Below are positions 10,078-25,360 of a DNA stretch of 64,000 bases, piece by piece (within the stretch, counting starts at the first letter, position 1; each line of letters starts with the position of its first letter). The notes under the pieces are model-generated. The model was given only the letters and a program-made list of their open reading frames with translations, made no database searches and was not told where the DNA came from. The position numbers and the translations under genes are program-made. The stretch lies in assembly GCA_029339505.1 (NCBI GenBank), contig JAQISU010000097.1, positions 6,353,001 through 6,417,000 of the forward strand, in the 5' to 3' direction. This DNA is from Unio delphinus. Lineage: Eukaryota > Mollusca > Bivalvia > Unionida > Unionidae.

Positions 10078-13000
10078 TAAAACTATAACTACATTCATCA
10101 CTATATCATATTGCAAAACTGAATACATTATTATATCATATTTTATACTAAAAACAAAATACATTTCTATCTCATTTTGTATAGCTAAAAACTATATACA
10201 TTACTATATCGTATTGTATTTTAAACAAAACTACATTACTATACCATATTGTAAAACTAAAAACAACATACATTACTATATCATAATGTAACACTAAATA
10301 ATACATAAATTACTATATAACATTGTAAAAAAACTACATACATTACTATATCATATTGTAACAATAAAAACTACATACATTACTATAACATATTGTAAAA
10401 CTGAAAAGAAAATACATTACTATATCATATTGTAAAACTATAAACTACATACATTACTGTATCATATTGTAAAACTATCAACTACATACATTACTTATCA
10501 TATTGTAAAACTAAAAACTACATACATTACTGCATCATATTCTAAAACGTTAAACTACATACATGACTGTATCATATCATAAAACTATAAACAACATACA
10601 TTACTGTATCATATTGTAAAACTGAAAAGTACATACATTACTAAGTCATATTGTAAAACTAAAAACTACATACATTACTATATCATATTGTAAAACTAAA
10701 AACTACATACATTACTATATCATATTAAAAACCAAAAAGTACATCATTACTGTATTATATTCTAAAACTATAAACTACATACAATACTATATCATAATGT
10801 AAAACTGAAAAGTACATACATTACTATATCATATTGTAAAACTATCAATTAGAAACATTACTTTAACCTTTTGTAAAACTATAAACTACATAAATTACTG
10901 TATCATATTGTAAAACTATAAACTACATACATTACTGTATCATATAGTAAAAAAAAATACATACAATACTAACTCATATTGTAAAAAAACTACATACGTT
11001 ACTATATCAAATTGTAAAAAAAACTACATACATTACTATATCATATTGTAAAACTGAAAAATACATACATTACTATATCATATTGTAAAGCTATAAACTA
11101 CATACATTACTGTATCATATAGTAAAACTATAAACTACATACATTACTGTATTATATTCTAAAACTAAAAACTACATACATTACTCTATCATATTGTAAA
11201 GCTGAAAAGTACATACATTACTGTATCATATTGTAAAACTATAAACTCAATACATTACTGTATCATATGGTAAAAATAAAAACAATATACATTACTATAC
11301 CATATTGTAAAAAAAACTACATAGATTACTGTATCATATTGTAAAACTATAAACTACACACATTACTATATCATATTGTAAAAATAAAAACAATATACAT
11401 TACTATACCATATTGTAAAAAAAAACTACATACATTAATGTATCATATTGTAAAACTATAAACTACATACATTTTTATATCATATTGTAAAACTACAAAC
11501 TACATACATTACTATATCATATCATAAAACTATAAACTACATACATTACTATATCATATTGTAAAACTATAAACTACAAACATTACTATATCATATTCTT
11601 AAACTATAAACTACATACATTACTATATCATATGGTAAAACTATAAACTAAATACGTTACTATAGCATATTGTAAAACTATAAACTACATACATTACTAT
11701 ATAATATTGTAAAACTAAAAACTACATACATTACTATATCATATTGTAAAACTATAAACTAAATACATTACTGTATCATATTGTAAAACTATAAACTACA
11801 TACATTACTATATCATATGGTAAAACTAAAAACTACATACATTACTATGTCATATTGTAAAACTATAAAAATACATACATTACTATATCATATTGTAAAA
11901 AAAGTACATACATTACTGTATCATATTGTAAAACTATAAACTACATACATTACTATATCATATTGTAAAACAATAAACTACATACATTACTGTATCATAT
12001 AGTAAAACTATAAACTACATACATTACTATATCCTATTGTAAAACTAAAAACAGCATACATTACTGTATCATATTGTAAAACTATAAACTACATACATTT
12101 CTGTATCATATTGTAAAACTATCAACTACATACATTACTATATAATATTGTAAAATTAAAAAGTACATACATTACTATATCATATTGTAAAACTATAAAC
12201 TACATACATTACTATATCATATGGTAAAACTAAAAACTACATACATTACTATATCATATTGTAAAACTATAAGCTACATACATTACTATATCATATTGTA
12301 AAACTAAAAACAGCATACATTAGTGTATCATATTGTAAAACTATAAACTACAAACATTTCTGTATCATACTGTAAAACTATAAACTACATACATTACTAT
12401 ATAATATTGTAAAACTGAAAAGTACATACATTACTATATCATATTGTAAAACTATAAACTATATACATTACTGTATCATTTTGTAAAACTATAAAATATA
12501 TACATTCCTGTATCATATTGTAAAAATATAAAATATATACATTACTGTATCATATTGTAAAAATATAAACTACACACATTACTATAGGATATTGTAAAAC
12601 TGAAAAGTACATACATTACTATATCATATTGTAAAATTATAAACTAAATACATTACTGTATCATATTGTAAAACTATAAACTAAAAACATTACCGTATCA
12701 TATTGTAAAAGTATAAACTACATACATTACTGTATCATACTGTAAAACTATAAACTACATACATTACTGTACCATATTGTAAAACTATAAACTACATACA
12801 TTCCTGTATTATTTTGTAAAACTAAAAAGTATATACATTACTATGTCATATTGTAAAACTAAAACCTACATTCATTACTATATCATATTGTAATACTAAA
12901 AACTGCATACATTACTAAATTATATTGTAAAAATAAAAACTACATACATTAGTATATCATATTGCAAAACTAAGAACTACATACATTATTACATCATATT

Positions 13001-16000
13001 GTAAAACTAAAAGCTACATACATTACTATATCATATTGTAAAAGTTTAAACTACATAAATTACTGTATCATACTGTAAAACTATAAACTACATACATTAC
13101 TGTACCATATTGTAAAACTATAAACTACATACATTACTGAATTATATTGTAAAACGTTAAACTACATGCATTACTTTAACATATTGTAAAATTATAAACT
13201 ACATACATTACTGTATCATATTGTAAAACTATAAACTACATACATAACTGTATCATATTGTAAAACTATAAACTACATACATTACGGTATCATATTGTAA
13301 AACTATAAACTGCTTACATTACTGTACGATATTGTAAAACTAAAAAGTACATACATTACTGTATCATATTGTGAAATTATAAACTACATACATTACTGTA
13401 TTATATTGTAAAAATAAAATCTATATACATTACTATATCATATTGTGAAACTATAAACTATATGCATTACTATATCATATTGGTAAAATAAAACCTGCAT
13501 ACATGACTATATCATATTGTAAAACTATGAACTACATACATTAATTTATCATAGTGCAAAATTATGAACTACATACATTACTATATCATATTGTAAAAAT
13601 ATAAACGACATACATTGCATTATCATATTGTAAAATTAAAACTGCATACTTTACTATATCATATTGCAAAACTATGAAATACATACATTACTATATGATA
13701 TTGTAAAAATGAAAACTACATACATTACTATATCATATTGTAAAAAAACTAAATACATTACTATATCATATTGTAAAACTATAAACTACATACATTACTG
13801 TATCATATTGTAAAACTATAAACTACATACATTACTGTATCATATTGTAATAATAAAAACTACATACATTACTATATCAAATTGTAAACATAAAAACTAC
13901 ATACATTACTATATCATACTGTAAAATTGAAAAGTACATACATTACTATATCAGATTGTAAAGCTATAAACTACATACATTACTGTATCATATTGTAAAA
14001 CTGTAAACTAAATACATGACTGTATTATATTGTAAAATAATATACTACATACATTGCTATATCATATTGTAAAACTATAAACTAAATACATTACTGTATT
14101 ATGTTGTAAAACTATGAACTAAATACATTACTGTATCATATTGTAAAATTATAAACTACATACATTACTGTATCATATTGTAAAACTATAAACTACATAC
14201 ATTACCGGATCATATTGTAAAACTATAAACTACATACATTACTGTATAATATTGTAAAACTATAAACTACATACATTACTGTATCATATTGTAAAACTAT
14301 AAACTACATACATTACTATATTATCTTGTAAAACTAAAAACTACATACATTACTGTATCATATTGTAAAACTTAAAACTACATACATTACTATATCATAT
14401 TGTAAAGCTATAAACTACATACATTTCTGTATCATAGAGTAAAATTATAAACTAAATAAATTACTGTATTATATTGTAAAATAATAAACTACACACATTA
14501 CTATATCATATTGCAAAACTAAAACCTACATACATTGCTGTATCATATTTTAAAAATAAATACTACTTATTCTACTATATCATATGGTAAAACTGGAAAG
14601 TACATACATTACTATATCATATTGTAAAACTATAAACTACATACATTACTATATCTCATTGTAAAACTATAGACTATATACATTACTGTATCATATTGTA
14701 AAACTATAAACTACATACCTTACTATATCATATTGTAAAACTGAAAAGTACAGACATTACTATATCATATTGTCATACTATCAACTACATACATTACTGT
14801 ATCATATTGTAAAAAAACTATATACATTACTAAATCATATTGTAAAAAAAAAAACTAAATACATTACTATATCATATTGTAAAAAAAAATTACATACCCT
14901 ACTATATAATATTATAAATCAGAAAGGTACATATATAACTATATCATATTGTAAAACTGAAAAGTATATACATTACAATATCATATTGTAAAACTATAAA
15001 CTACATACATTTCTATATCATATTGTAAAACTGAAAACTATATACATTTCTATATCATATTGTAAAACAGAAAGGTACATACATAAATATATCATATTAT
15101 AAAACTGAAAAGTATATACATTACTGTATCATATTGTAAAACTATAAACTACATACATTACTATATTATATTGTAAAACTAAAAACTACATACATTACTG
15201 TATCATATCGTAAAACTATAAACTATATATATTTCTGTATCATATTGAAAAACTATAAACTACATACATTACTATATCATATTTTAAAGCTGAAAAATAC
15301 GTACATTACTATATCATATTGTTAAACTAAAAACTACATACATTACTGTATCATACTGTAAAACTATAAACTACAGACATTACTATGCCATATTGTAAAA
15401 CTATAAACTATATATATTACTGTGCCATATTGTAAAACTATAAACTACATATATTACTGTATTATATTGTAAAATGTTAACCTACATACATTGCTGTATC
15501 ATATCGTAAAACTATAAACTGCCTTCATTACTGTATCATATTGTAAAACTAAAAAGTACATACATTACTATGTCATATTGTAAAACTAAAAACTATATTC
15601 GTCACTATATCATATTTTAATACTAAAAACTACATACATTACTATATCACATTGTAAAAATAAAAACTACATACATTACTATATCATATTGCAAAACTAA
15701 GAACTACATACAATAGTTCATCATATTGTAAAAGTAAAAACTACATACATTTCTATATCATATTGTAAAACTATAAACTACATACATTACTATATCATAT
15801 TTTAAAACTGAAAAATACATACATTACTATATCATATTGTTAAACTAAAAACTACATACATTTCTGTATCATATTGCAAAACTAAGAACTACATACAATA
15901 GTTCATCATATTGTAAAAGTAAAAACTACATACATTACTATATCACATTGTAAAAATAAAAACTACATACATTACTATATCATATTGCAAAACTAAGAAC

Positions 16001-19000
16001 TACATACATTACTACATCATATTGTAAAACTAAAAACTACATACATAACTACATCATTTTGTAAAACTATAAACTACATACATTACTTTATCATAATGTA
16101 AAACTAAAAGTACATACATGACTGTATTATATTCTAAAACTATAAACTATATACAAGATTGTATCATATTGTAAAACAGAAAAGTACATAATTACTATAT
16201 CATATTGTAAAACTATAAACTACATACATTACTTTAAGATATTCTATAACTCTAAACTACATGCAATACTGTATCATATTGTAAAACTAAAAACTACATA
16301 CATTACTGTATCATATTGTAAAACTATAAACTACATACATTACTGTATATTGTAAAAATAAAAACTACATACATTACTGTATCATATTGTAAAACTATAA
16401 ACTACATACATTACCATATTATATTGTAAAACTAAAAACTACATACATTACTGTATCATATTGTAAAACTATAAAATATATATATTTCTGTATCATATTG
16501 TAAAACTATAAACTACATACATTACTATATCATATTTTAAAACTGAAAAATACATACATTACTATATCATATTGTTAAACTAAAAACTACATACATTACT
16601 GTATCATATTGTAAAACTATAAAATACATCCATTACTGTATCATATGTAAAACTATAAACTACATACATTACTGTATCATATTGTAAACGTATAAACTAC
16701 ATACATTACTGTATCATATCGTAAAACTATAAACTGCATACGTTATTGTATCATATTGTAAAACTAAAAACTACATACATTGCTATATCATATTGTAAAA
16801 AAAACAACTACATACATTACTATATCATATTGCAAAACTAAGAACTAAATACATTACTACATCATATTGTAAAACTAAACTAAAAACTACATACATTTCT
16901 ATATCATATTGTAAAACTATAAACTATATACATAACTATATCATTTTGTAAAACTATAAACTACATACATTACTATATCATAATATAAAACTAAAAAGTA
17001 CATACATTATTGTATTATATTCTAAAACTATAAACTATATACAATATTATATCACATTGTAAAACAGAAAAGTACATAATTACTATATCATATTGTAAAA
17101 CTATAAAATACATACATTATTTTAACATATTGTAAAACTATAAACTACATACAATACTGTATCATATTGTAAAACTAAAAACTACATACATTACTGAATC
17201 ATATTGTAAAACTAAAAACTACATACATTACTATATTATATTGTAAAACTAAAAACTACATACATTACTGTATCATATTGTAAAACTATGAAATATATAT
17301 ATTTCTGAATCATATTGTAAAACTATAAACTACATACATTACCATATCATATTTTAAAACTGAAAAATACATACATTACAATATCATATTGCTAAACTAA
17401 AAACTACATACATTACTGTATCATATAGTAAAACTATAAAATACATACATTACTGTATCATATTGTAAAACTATAAACTACATACATTACTGTATCATAT
17501 GTAAAACTGTAAACTACATACATTACTGTATTATATTGTAAAAGTATAAGCTACATACATTACTGTATCATATTGTAAAACTATAAACTACATACATTAC
17601 TGTGCCATATTGTAAAACTATAAACTGCATATATTACTGTATTATATTGTAAAACTAAAAACAACATACATTACTGTATCATATTGTAAAAATAAAAACT
17701 ACATACATTATTATATTATATTGTAAAAATAAAAACTACATACATTACTATATTATATTGTAAAAATAAAAACTACATACATTACTATATTATATTGTAA
17801 AAATAAAAACTACATACATTACTATCTTATATTGTAAAAATAAAAACTACATACATTACTATATTATATTCTAAAACTATAAACTATATACAATACAATA
17901 TCATATTGTAAAACAGAAAAGTACATAATTACTATATCATATTGTAAAACTATAAACTACATACATTACTTTAACATATTGTAAAACTATAAACTACATA
18001 CAATACTGTATCATATTGTAAAACTAAAAACAACATACATTACTGTATCATATTGTAAAACTATAAACTACATACATTAATGTATCATATTGTAAAACTA
18101 TAAACTACATACATTACTGTATCATATTGTAAGTGTATAAACTGCTTTCATTACTATATCATATTGTAAAACTGAAAAGTACAGACATTATTGTTTCATA
18201 TTGTGAAATTATGAACTACATACATTACTGTATATTGTAAAAATAAAAACTACATACATTACTATATCATATTGTAAAACTATAAACTATATACATTACT
18301 ATATCATATTGTAAAAATAAAAACTGCATACATCACTATATCATATTGTAAAACTATGAACTACATACATTACTATATCCTATTGCAAAATTATGAACTA
18401 AATACATTACTACATCATAATGTAAAACTAAAAACTACATACATTGCTATATCATATTGTAAAACTATAAAATACATACATTACTATATTATATTCTAAA
18501 GCTATAAACTATTTACAATACAATATCATATTGTAAAACTGAAAAGTACTTAATTACTATATCATGTTGTAAAACTATAAACTATTTACAATACAATATC
18601 ATATTGTAAAACTGAAAGGGACATAATTACTATATCATATTGTAAAACTATAAACTACATACATTACTACATCATATTGTAAAACTAAAAACTACATACA
18701 TTACTATATCATATTGTAAAACTATAAACTACATACATTACTATATCATAATGTAAAACTGAAAAATACATACAATACTGTTTTATATTCTAAAACTATA
18801 AACTATATACAATACTATATCATATTGTGAAACTGAAAAGTACATAATTACTATATCATATTGTAAAACTATAAACTACATGCATTACTTTAACATATTG
18901 TAAAACTATAAACTACATACAATACTGTATCATATTGTAAAACTAAAAACTACATACATTACTGTATCATATTGTAAAGCTATAAACTAACTACATTACT

Positions 19001-21731
19001 GTATCATATTGTAAAACTATAAACTACCTACATTACTGTATCATATTGTAAAATCATAAACTACATACATTACTGCATCGTATTGTAAAACTATAAACTA
19101 CATACATTACTGTATCATATTGTAAAACTATAAACCACATACATTACTGTATAATATTGTAAAACTATAAACTACATACATTACTATATTATATTGTAAA
19201 ACTAAAAACTACATACATTACTATATCATATTGTAAAGCTATAAACTACATACATTACTGTATCATAGAGTAAAACTATAAACTAAATACATTACTGTAT
19301 TATATTGTAAAATAATAAACTACATACATTACTATATCATATTGTAAATCTATGAACTACATACATTTCTGTATTATGTTGTAAAACTATGAACTACTGT
19401 ATTATGTTGTAAACCTATGAACTAAATACATTACTGTATCATATTGTAAAATTATAAACTATATATATTACTGTGTCATATTGTTAAACTAAAAACTACA
19501 TACATTACTATATCTTATTGTAAAACTATAAACTATATACATTACTGTATCATATTGTAAAACTATAAACTACATGAATTGCTATATCATATTGTAAAAC
19601 TGAAAAGTACAGACATTACTATATCATATTGTCATACTATCAACTATATACATTACTGTATCATATTGTAGAAAAACTATATAAATGACTAAATCATATT
19701 GTAAAAATAAAAACTAAATACATTACTGTATCATATTGTAAAAAAAAATTACATACCATACTATATCATATTGTGAAACAGAAAGGTACATATATAACTA
19801 TATCATATTGTAAAACTGAAAAGTATATACATTACTATATCATATTGTAAAACTATAAACTACATACATTATTCTATAATATTGTAAAACTATAAACCAC
19901 ATACATTACTGTATCATATTGTAAATCTATAAACTACATAAATTACTGTGCCATATTGTAAAACTATAAACTACATATATTACTGTATTATATTGTAAAA
20001 CTTTAAACTACATACATTACTGTATCCTATTGTAAAACTAAAAACTATATACATTACTATATCATATTGTAAAAATAAAAACTACATACATTACTATATC
20101 ATATTGCAAAAGTAAGAACTACATTCATTACTACATCATATTGTAAAACTAAACTAAAAACTACATACATTTCTATATCATATTGTAAAACTATAAACTA
20201 CATACATAACTATATCATATTGTAAAACTATAAACTACATACATTACTATATCATAATGTAAAACTAAAAAGTACATACATTACTGTATTATATGATAAA
20301 ACTATAAACTATATACAATACTATATCATACTGTAAAACAGAAAAGTACATTATTACTATATCATATTGTAAAACTATAAACTACATGCATTACTTTAAC
20401 ATATTGTAAAACTATAAACTACATACAATACTGTATCATATTGTTAAACTAAAAACTACATACATTACTGTATCATATTGTAAAACTGAAAACTACATAC
20501 ATTACTGTATCATATTGTAAAACTATAAACTACATACATTACTTTAACATATTGTAAAGATATAAACTACATACAATACTGTATCATATTGTAAAACTAA
20601 AAACTACATACATAACTGTATCATGTTGTAAAACTGAAAACTACATACATTACTGTATCATATTGTAAGTGTATAAACTGCTTACATTACTATATCATAT
20701 TGTAAAACTGAAAAGTACAGACATTACTGTATCATATTGTGAAATTATAAACTGCATACATTACTGTATCATATTGTAAAAAAAAAACTACATACATTAC
20801 TATATCATATTGTAAAACTATAAACTATATACAATACTATATCATATTGTAAAAAAATACACTGCATACATCACTATATCATATAGTAAAACTATGAACT
20901 ACATACATTACTATATCGTATTGCAAAATTATAAACTACATACATTACTATATCATATTGTAAAAATAAAAACTGCATACTTTACTATATCATATTGTAA
21001 AACTATGATATACATACATTACTCTATCATTTTGTAAAAATGAAAACTACATACATTACTATACCATATTGTTAAAAACTACATACATTACTATATCATA
21101 TTGTAAAACTATAAACTACATACATTGCTGTATCATATTGGAAAATTATAAACTACATACATTACTGTATCATATTGTAAGAATAAAAACTACATACATT
21201 ACTATATCATATTGTAAAAATAAAAACTACATACATTACTATATCATATTGTAAAATTGAAAAGTACATACATTACTATATCATATTGTAAAGCTATAAA
21301 CTACATACATTACTATATCATATAGTAAAACTATACACTAAATACATTACTGTATTATATTGTTAAACTATAAACTACATACATTACTGTATCATATTGT
21401 AAAACTATAAACTACATACATTACTGTATCATGTTGTAAAAGTACGAACTAAATACATTACTGTATCATATTGTAAAACTATAAACTACATACATTACTG
21501 TATCATATTGTAAAACTATAAACTACAACCATTACTGTATCATATTGTAAAACTGAAAAGCTTATACATTACTATATCATATTGTAAAACAATAAACTAC
21601 ATCCATTACTATATCATATTTTAAAACTAAAAACTACATACATTTCTATATCATATTGTAAAACTAAAAACTACATACATTACTATATCATATTGTAAAA
21701 CCAAAAACTACATAGATTACTATATCCTATT
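10078..21731. repeat. 37-bp satellite, main part, roughly 310-320 copies
   Basis: The array of the same unit as at 6581-8530 continues, with typical segments ACTATATCATATTGTAAAAC and TATAAACTACATACATT. Units vary between about 34 and 38 bp. Variation is concentrated at a few sites: CTATA/CTGTA, ACTATAAAC/ACTAAAAAC/ACTGAAAAG and CATACATT/CATACAAT. Long-range repeats of several units are visible: the unusual run TGTCATACTATCAACTA occurs at 14771 and 19630, followed by similar unit orders. GTACATAATTACTATATCAT recurs near 16183, 17070 and 17920. All open frames here are unit-length artefacts. No insertion other than the LINE is seen. Confidence 0.95.
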
Positions 21732-21793
21732 TCAGTATTAAATATTATGCATACTTTATAACAATTATAAACAACATGACTATAACTAAAACC

Positions 21794-21796
<3 letters not shown>

Positions 21797-21858
<62 letters not shown>
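21797..21858. repeat. (AT)n microsatellite
   Basis: About 60 bp of TA dinucleotides, about 65 bp beyond the satellite edge. Confidence 0.97.
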
Positions 21859-21861
<3 letters not shown>

Positions 21862-22440
21862 TTATTGCAATTGTCTTCCAAGAACCTTATTGTTTGTGCC
21901 AGAAAACAAACTAGTCATCGTACCAGATAAGTCGCCACAATATTCAACCAAAGCTTTGAGTTGTGGACCCTACTTGTGCCAAACTATGGAAAAGTGGATA
22001 CAACACGCTGGTAACTATGGAGAAAATACAATTCGATCTTATCGCGTGAATGATTAGAAGCTAGAAAATCTACATATCATGTTGGACTTTCATGGATATC
22101 TATGTCTTGGATGCCGCAGTTTTTATATGTATCGTCCAAGACTTCGAAGTGGTGGAATCTTGAAAACCATCAGACAGTTTCTGGGAGGACGGATCGACGC
22201 TTGTTGTACGTAGCCCAGGACTCTTAGAGAAAATAACACATTCGCCAGCACAAAAGTTTGATCAAACGTCAAATTCTCCCACGAACGATCTTGTATCATT
22301 TCATATCTTTTCAATCATTGCGAAGGAAAACTGATGTTTTTATGTGTGCTGAAATATGTAATCAACACCAACCATGTAACCACAATGCATTAACAGGAAT
22401 GTGCACGGATGACAAATTATTTTTTGCTTTGAATCTTTTA
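21859..22440. other. Unique sequence, higher GC than the flanks
   Basis: Mixed-composition DNA between the AT microsatellite and the 23-bp array. Short open frames on both strands (21776-22057 plus, 22123-22314 minus) show no recognisable motif. It could hide a decayed element, but I cannot support one. Confidence 0.45.
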
Positions 22441-22545
22441 TACCGGTTGTTTTGGATCTTGTATACCGGTTGCTAATAATCTCGGATATCGGTTGCTATG
22501 GATCTTGGATACTGGTTGCTATGGATCTTGGATACCGGTTGTTCA
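22441..22545. repeat. 23-bp minisatellite, about 4.5 copies
   Basis: TACCGGTTG starts at 22441 and 22464, TATCGGTTG at 22487, TACTGGTTG at 22510 and TACCGGTTG at 22533. Each is separated by TTTGGATCTTG-like sequence. Confidence 0.88.
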
Positions 22546-23035
22546 AAGTTTACGAAATTTGGCACTTACTACAGAACAGTGCCAACAGCATAACTAATCG
22601 AGTACATATTATAGTTTTCACGAAACATCAACGAGCTTTTGAAATTGAAATAAGAAGCTAGTATCTGTCCACTATGGTTTTACACGTCAAAAAAAAAAAA
22701 GAATTCAAACAATGGTATCGATCGAGTAGGACCCTATGAAAAAGAACGAAGTAAAATGATCGTTTGTTAATTTTATGCTGAACTGTTTATATATTAACAC
22801 TCCATACGATGTTGCCATGGATCCAAGTTGATATTAACAGCTTACTGACGATAAATGAGATCGAAATTAATATACAAGAAAATCTGATTTTGGTGAATTA
22901 CGAAGTTGTCTTATGAGAAGAGAATGAAATATTGATGTTAAAACGTCAGACATATTTTTCATACAGTTCGGACACATCAATGTATGCAAAATAACTTAAG
23001 ACATATTTATGCCTAATTTTATATCTCATTTGGTT
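22546..23035. other. Unique AT-rich sequence
   Basis: No supported feature. Confidence 0.5.

Positions 23036-23078
<43 letters not shown>
23036..23078. repeat. (CA)n microsatellite
   Basis: About 43 bp of CA dinucleotides. Confidence 0.97.
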
Positions 23079-23080
<2 letters not shown>

Positions 23081-23729
23081 TAGTTCTGTCTTATTTTGTA
23101 TTACTTGTTACACAACGTCACTATTAGCTGTAGTACTTTTTATACCTTCGTTTTACACCATTTTAAAAATTCCACAAGACAACTTTGTAACTGTTTTACT
23201 TTTACTCCCTCCACAACATAACACCACTTTGTAAATATATTACTTTTTATATCAAATCGCATTTAATTCATTGAGTCCTTGAGTGTATAGATTGTACTAA
23301 GTGGTCTGTCGTTCATTTTGTTTTAACGAAGACTCTGTAATGACGTTAAAAGTAAGTTTATGATAAAACATGTCTTCCTGTTATATGCCTGATCACAATG
23401 ATGATTGAGTATGCTGGATTGGCATAAAATAAACAATGACAAAAGAAGATTCTTATGTAAATTTGCATTTATTGCTTTATCATTAATTAAATTAACCAAA
23501 TCACGAGGAAGAAAATTAATAAAACTAAGAATAATAATCTAATTTTAAATAACAAATAAGTAGTACATGAATTTTAGTTTTAACTTTGGTCAGTCGAATG
23601 CGCAATGAGAGAATATCTGACCAATGTCCAAACACATTAGGGTCATTGTGTTTAAACGTACATATGTAAAATCAGTCACGAACATTCGGCCCAAAAGGGC
23701 AATAGTATTAAATATTTATGTAACAAACC

Positions 23730-23730
<1 letters not shown>
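23079..23730. other. Unique AT-rich sequence
   Basis: No gene or repeat is recognised. Composition is AT-rich throughout, apart from a short mixed patch around 23680-23700. Confidence 0.5.

Positions 23731-23805
<75 letters not shown>
23731..23805. repeat. (AT)n microsatellite
   Basis: About 75 bp of alternating TA. Both strands read through as Tyr-Ile runs, an artefact. Confidence 0.97.
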
Positions 23806-23807
<2 letters not shown>

Positions 23808-24429
23808 TATCACAATCTCGCACAATTTTATTAAAACATAAATTGGAACTTCAAGCCAAGACATAATCATGCCATTGCAATTAATGTTAGGAAGATTAGA
23901 AGATTTTGAAAAATCTATTACATAATTTAACAAGTGTAGAATTTACGTGACCAAAGGTTACAACCGATTTGTTAGGAAAGATAACTATGAAAGCTTTATT
24001 AATTACAATGTTGTCTGGCTGTTTTTAAGTGATGAAATCTACTTTAGGGATGGCTGGCTAGAATACGTAGAAGAATGATACAAGTTCTACATAAGATGTG
24101 CGCATAGTTTTCTTGTATAGTCTCGTGTCAATTCTTCTATTACGAAATATTGGACGTAGCACTGCTATGTCAGGTGATAGGGCAGTACATTAGACCTTTC
24201 TTAAGACGTCTCCTTATTATATCATATCTTGGAAACAACGGGCATCTCGCTATCCATCTTATTATGGACATAGTATATGTCTGAGTGAATCAAATGTAAA
24301 GTTTATTTTTGTTGATTTCGTTTTTATAATAAAAACATAATACGCTCATTTATTCACATAAATATTATTAATCCCGAAATTATCTGTTCAACCAGTTTAC
24401 ACAAAATTTGTTCCTTGAATATTTTCATC
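23806..24429. other. Unique AT-rich sequence
   Basis: No supported feature. Confidence 0.5.
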
Positions 24430-24480
<51 letters not shown>

Positions 24481-24481
24481 T
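24430..24481. repeat. (TAA)n microsatellite
   Basis: About 17 TAA/AAT triplets. Confidence 0.96.
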
Positions 24482-24930
24482 GTGGATACCATATGAGCAC
24501 TGGACGATACAGATCAATTGATTCGAAAATTAAGTCAGTCTACCTGTGCAATTACATGGACCTTCTTTGCTTTAGCATTTGCTACTACGTTAAGTGAGTA
24601 GGCTGTGCATAACACCCCAATATTCTAGTTGTGTTGTCCCTAATAACTGGACATTCTATCATACATTTACTCTCACTTCCTTGAGGACAAGCTGTAATGA
24701 CCAGGGTGACATATGTTGCGATGTATGAGGTGCTTAAAACTTTGAATAGGGATGTATGACAGCCAGGATATACAAAATGATGATATATCTGACGTAAGTT
24801 ATTAGTCGATGGAATGAAGTGGAAAACAACTCTTGTTTCGATGTCGTCATGTTCTCTATTTTGACTTGAAGCCATTTTGTATTTTTCACATTGTATGACC
24901 GATGACATGCGACACTATCTAGTCTGAGTA
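24482..24930. other. Unique sequence with an unrecognised minus-strand open frame
   Basis: A 107-codon minus-strand frame (24585-24908) is the longest here outside repeats. It has no recognisable domain or start context, and an overlapping frame from the adjacent 27-bp array runs through the same bases. I treat it as non-coding. Confidence 0.4.
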
Positions 24931-25174
24931 TATTTGACTTTGCAAGTATATCCGTCTTTTTTGACTTTGCAAGTATACCCGTCTTATTTGACTTTGCAAG
25001 TATACCCGTCTTATTTGACTTTGCAAGTATACCCGTCTTATTTGACTTTGCAAGTATACCCGTCTTATTTGACTTTGCAAATATACCCGTCTTATTTGAC
25101 TTTGCAAGTATACCCGTCTTATTTGACTTTGCAAGTATACCCGTCTTATTTAACTTTGCAAGTACACCCGTCTT
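24931..25174. repeat. 27-bp minisatellite, 9 copies
   Basis: Units run from TTTGACTTTGCAAGTATACC to CGTCTTA. Seven central copies are almost identical and the end copies carry substitutions (TATCC, TTTTT, TTTAAC, TACACC). Being nine codons long, the unit leaves frames open on both strands (24934-25176 plus, 24919-25219 minus). These are by-products. Confidence 0.93.
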
Positions 25175-25284
25175 GAGGGAAGACATAACGTAAAAGATTT
25201 CTTTTGTAATGAAGAACATCTTATTTTATATTTATCTCTACTATTACTACTGCGACTACTAGAAATATGGAACATTTAGTGATA

Positions 25285-25316
25285 TATTAATACCTTTGAG
25301 CAATGTGTGTGTGTGT

Positions 25317-25360
<44 letters not shown>

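Noticed and set aside
24585..25219. Minus-strand frames of 107 and 161 codons
   Set aside because: The larger is mostly the 27-bp array. The smaller overlaps it in another frame and has no recognisable motif.
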